A stretch of DNA of 10,872 bases, taken from Strigomonas culicis. Its lineage: Eukaryota; Euglenozoa; Kinetoplastea; Trypanosomatida; Trypanosomatidae. The position numbers and the translations under genes are program-made. The notes under the pieces are model-generated. The model did not search any database. It saw only the letters and a list, made by a program, of their open reading frames with translations, and had not been told where the DNA came from. This document shows, piece by piece, positions 7,554 to 10,872 of the stretch (position 1 is the stretch's first letter; each line of letters starts with the position of its first letter). The stretch spans positions 1-10,872 of the forward strand of contig AUXH01000626.1 of assembly GCA_000482145.1 (NCBI GenBank), given 5' to 3'.

Positions 7554-10097
7554 ATGGCGGACTACATGCGGACAAGTGAGGTGATTCGCATCAAGCGCTA
7601 CTACTATGTCCATGTGCTGGACAACAACACTAACGTGACACGTTGCATTAGCGGTCCGCTGGTGTACACTCGAAAAGAACATGAGACGTGTCTGTTCGAT
7701 CCAAAGCCTTGCGTTTCGGTTCCGCCGCGTTGCTACTGCATTGTGAACAACCCCGTCGCCCGACACCCAGACAACACGTGTGTCTTGGAGGCGTGTGGTC
7801 AGGTGAAGCTCAAAATGGGAAATGCAGAGATCCGCTTAGAGTCAGAGCCGTTCCCGTTGTTCCCAGGTGAGGAGTTGGAAACGAAAGAAGGAAAGACTGT
7901 TTTCTTTCTGGAGGTGATACCCGCTGGGAATGGTTTGCACGTGCGCTGTGTGAGAGACTTTGTCAATGAAAATGGCCAGTCGGTTTGTGCGGGCTCCGAG
8001 TGGCTGGAACGGGGACCGAAAACATACACCCCTCGAGTAGAGGTGGTCGTGGTAAAGCGCGTCGCGCCCGAGACTATTGCACCAAACTCGGCGCTCCGGG
8101 TGAAGGCGCGCTACAACTTTGTGGATCAGGCAGGTACGTCGCGCACCGCAGGGGAGTCGTGGCTGGTGAAGACGCTCGGATCATATCTGCCGTCCGTCGA
8201 AGAGGACGTGGAAGGCCTCGTCCAAGGCGTCGTGCTGGATAAAAAGAAGGCGCTGCAGCTTCGCGCCTTGCAAACGTTCACTGACGTCTACGGCAAGCAA
8301 CGCAAAGCGGGTGACTCGTGGCTCGTCACCCACGCGGATGCGCCTGTGCATATCGTCGATGTGATGGAGGAGGAGGTCGCACAGCCCTCGGTGGTGGCGC
8401 TCACTGCACAGCAGTACTGCGTTGTGGTCGACATGGTGGATGGAAAGGGAAGAAACCGGTACGGGTACAGCGAAATTGTGAAGGGTCCTCGGACGTTTTT
8501 CCTCCAGCCCGGCGAAACGCTTCGTGGCGGCGTGCAAAGCATCATTGTGGTCAACAAGGATGAAGCGCTTCTTCTGAAAGCGCTCAGCACCTACCGTGAT
8601 GGCAGAGTGGAACGGACGGCGGGCACCACCTGGATGCTGCATGGGCCTGCAGAGTACGTGCCGCTGAACAATGTGGAGATTCTGGAGCGGCGCAAGATGA
8701 TCGCACTCGATCAAAACGAAGGCATTTATGTGATGGACGTCAAGAAGGGAACGGTACGTGCGGTGATCGGCAAGCCCTACATGCCAAATGAAAATGAGAT
8801 CCTCTGGGAAAAGCACCTCCCAGGCGACGTCGAGGAGCTCCTCACGTGTCCTGGCGGAAGCCGAAAGCGGCAGCGGAACCCCGACTTTGTAAGCAAACGG
8901 GAGAAGCACCACATTGTGCGCTTTAACGTCCAGCACAACGCCGCGGTGCAAATCTATGACTACAAGATGAAAAAGCAAAGAATCGTTATGGGCCCTGACT
9001 TGGTGATACTCGCGCCGCATGAGGAATTCACGGTTCTTTCCTTGAGTGGTGGCAAGCCCAAAGTACCAAATGCCCTTCAATCCTTGCAACTGTTTCTTGG
9101 GCCTCGTTTTTCGAGTGACACCGTCATCGTCGAGACCTCCGATCATGCGCGACTGTCGCTGCGACTCTCTTACAATTGGTACTTTGACGTAACCAAGGAT
9201 AAGAATGGCGAGTACTCCCAGAAGACCTTTTCTGTTCCGGATTTCATCGGGGACTGCTGCAAGACGATCGCCTCTCGTGTGCGTGGTGCTGTGGCCGCGG
9301 AGGACTTCGACTCCTTTCATCGGAACTCCACCAAAATCATTCGCACTGCAGTCTTTGGGGTGGATGCCAACGGCGAAGTGCGAAGGGAGCTTCGATTTGT
9401 TGCGAATGACTTTGTTGTCACGAACATCGATGTGCAGTCGGTCGAGCCAACCGACGAGAAGACGCGAGACAGTCTACAGAAATCTGTGCAGCTCGCGATC
9501 GAGATCACCACCAAGTCGCAGGAGGCCGCTGCCCGCCATGGCAACGAGTTGAAGGATCAAGAAGCCAAAGGGAAACTCGAGCGTCAGAAGATAGCCGACA
9601 AGATTGAAGTAGAAAACGCAAAAACCAAATGGCTGGAACTCCAGGCCAAAAGTGAAGCCGTTCAGGCAAGCGGTCAGTCCGTCGCCGAAGCAAAAGCGAA
9701 GGCCGAGGCTTTACTCATTGAAGTGAACTCCGAGCTGCAGCAAGCGAAACTGCGTGCCCAGGCATACCTCATATCCGCGGAGGCGGAGCTCAAGAAGCTG
9801 GAGCAGCGGCAGACCATCGAGTTGGATTACACACAGCGGCAGAACACACTCGAGATTGAGAAGGCGCGTCGTACGGCAGAGGCCGAGGCGGAGCGCGTAA
9901 AGCGCGTGGTGGACGCGATTGGTCGTGAGACACTTGTTGCCATCGCACAGGCAGGTCCAGAAATGCAAGCCAAGCTGCTGGGGGGTCTTGGACTGAAGGG
10001 ATACCTGATCACTGATGGTAATACTCCGGTTAATCTGTTTAGTACTGCGCACGGTATGCTTGGCAGCAAAGGTGCAGGAGGTGGTGAGCCTCACTAG
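7554..10097 (+). CDS. MVP: major vault protein
   Basis: The 847-residue product is the shell subunit of the vault, the large hollow cytoplasmic ribonucleoprotein particle. The length is close to the roughly 860 residues of mammalian MVP. The start at 7554 is the first ATG after the acceptors, and [23 protein letters not shown] lines up with the mammalian N-terminus; the in-frame TTG at 7512 is not a likely start. Residues 1 to about 515 are the MVP repeats, with clear copies at 128-167, 181-220, 235-274 and 339-378, each with a G-x-[ST]-W-like core. About 516-630 is the shoulder, containing SVPDFIGD (560-567) and [14 protein letters not shown]. About 640-790 is the long Ala/Glu-rich cap helix, starting near [17 protein letters not shown]. 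About 795-830 is the cap ring ([22 protein letters not shown]). The C-terminal tail is short and Gly-rich. A basic patch, SRKRQR (436-441), lies in the linker before the last repeats. The gene is intact. Vault function remains unclear in all organisms. Confidence 0.97.
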   Translation: MADYMRTSEVIRIKRYYYVHVLDNNTNVTRCISGPLVYTRKEHETCLFDPKPCVSVPPRCYCIVNNPVARHPDNTCVLEACGQVKLKMGNAEIRLESEPFPLFPGEELETKEGKTVFFLEVIPAGNGLHVRCVRDFVNENGQSVCAGSEWLERGPKTYTPRVEVVVVKRVAPETIAPNSALRVKARYNFVDQAGTSRTAGESWLVKTLGSYLPSVEEDVEGLVQGVVLDKKKALQLRALQTFTDVYGKQRKAGDSWLVTHADAPVHIVDVMEEEVAQPSVVALTAQQYCVVVDMVDGKGRNRYGYSEIVKGPRTFFLQPGETLRGGVQSIIVVNKDEALLLKALSTYRDGRVERTAGTTWMLHGPAEYVPLNNVEILERRKMIALDQNEGIYVMDVKKGTVRAVIGKPYMPNENEILWEKHLPGDVEELLTCPGGSRKRQRNPDFVSKREKHHIVRFNVQHNAAVQIYDYKMKKQRIVMGPDLVILAPHEEFTVLSLSGGKPKVPNALQSLQLFLGPRFSSDTVIVETSDHARLSLRLSYNWYFDVTKDKNGEYSQKTFSVPDFIGDCCKTIASRVRGAVAAEDFDSFHRNSTKIIRTAVFGVDANGEVRRELRFVANDFVVTNIDVQSVEPTDEKTRDSLQKSVQLAIEITTKSQEAAARHGNELKDQEAKGKLERQKIADKIEVENAKTKWLELQAKSEAVQASGQSVAEAKAKAEALLIEVNSELQQAKLRAQAYLISAEAELKKLEQRQTIELDYTQRQNTLEIEKARRTAEAEAERVKRVVDAIGRETLVAIAQAGPEMQAKLLGGLGLKGYLITDGNTPVNLFSTAHGMLGSKGAGGGEPH

Positions 10098-10274
10098 CAC
10101 CTTTTTACTCTTTCTCGTTTCTTCTTCTTGTTACCCCACCTTCACTATCCAAAACAAACACAAAAAAGTAATGCTTACATGTTTTTTTTTGTGTGTTTTT
10201 TTTATAGTTGTTGTTATTTGCGGTGCTCGTGACTACTACCGCTATTAGTATTTTTGAACCAGTGTCCATTGTGA

Positions 10275-10872
<598 letters not shown>

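Noticed and set aside
8181..9320. 379-codon minus-strand ORF opposite MVP
   Set aside because: It lies wholly antisense to a gene with clear homology, and its His/Arg/Leu-rich translation is typical of a shadow frame in GC-rich coding DNA.
10015..10248. 77-codon ORF over the MVP end and spacer
   Set aside because: It begins inside MVP in another frame, and its hydrophobic tail comes from T-rich spacer DNA.

Overview
The window looks like nuclear DNA of a trypanosomatid (Kinetoplastea). All five recognisable protein genes lie on the + strand and have no introns. Each gap between genes carries a long pyrimidine tract followed by a first AG and then a first ATG, which is the arrangement expected for polycistronic transcription with spliced-leader trans-splicing. 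The genus cannot be fixed from sequence alone. A pyruvate/indolepyruvate decarboxylase gene would suit Leishmania-like lineages or Phytomonas better than Trypanosoma brucei, but that is recall, not a search result.

Layout: 1-515 is AT-rich non-coding DNA that opens with a (TA)n run and holds a trans-splice acceptor. 516-3243 encodes a long coiled-coil protein whose reading frame is broken once, at an A6T6 run (658-669). 3640-4059 encodes a small basic, Cys-containing protein, probably mitochondrial, preceded by a three-codon upstream ORF that overlaps its start as TAATG. 4353-6899 encodes a coiled-coil protein with an embedded class III nucleotide-cyclase homology domain that has lost its catalytic residues. 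7554-10097 encodes a complete major vault protein (MVP). 10530 to the window end holds the first 114 codons of a thiamine-diphosphate decarboxylase of the pyruvate/indolepyruvate decarboxylase family.

The five genes do not form an obvious pathway. Gene order in trypanosomatid clusters rarely reflects shared function, so co-orientation should not be read as an operon. Composition changes strikingly along the window. The 5' gene and spacers are AT-rich, the cyclase-like gene and MVP are intermediate to GC-rich, and the decarboxylase has 102 of 114 codons ending in G or C (hand count).

The points most worth following are the dead cyclase-like domain fused to coiled coils, the clean one-base frame break in the first gene, the uORF/start overlap in the second gene, and the dinucleotide tracts beside the MVP and decarboxylase splice acceptors.
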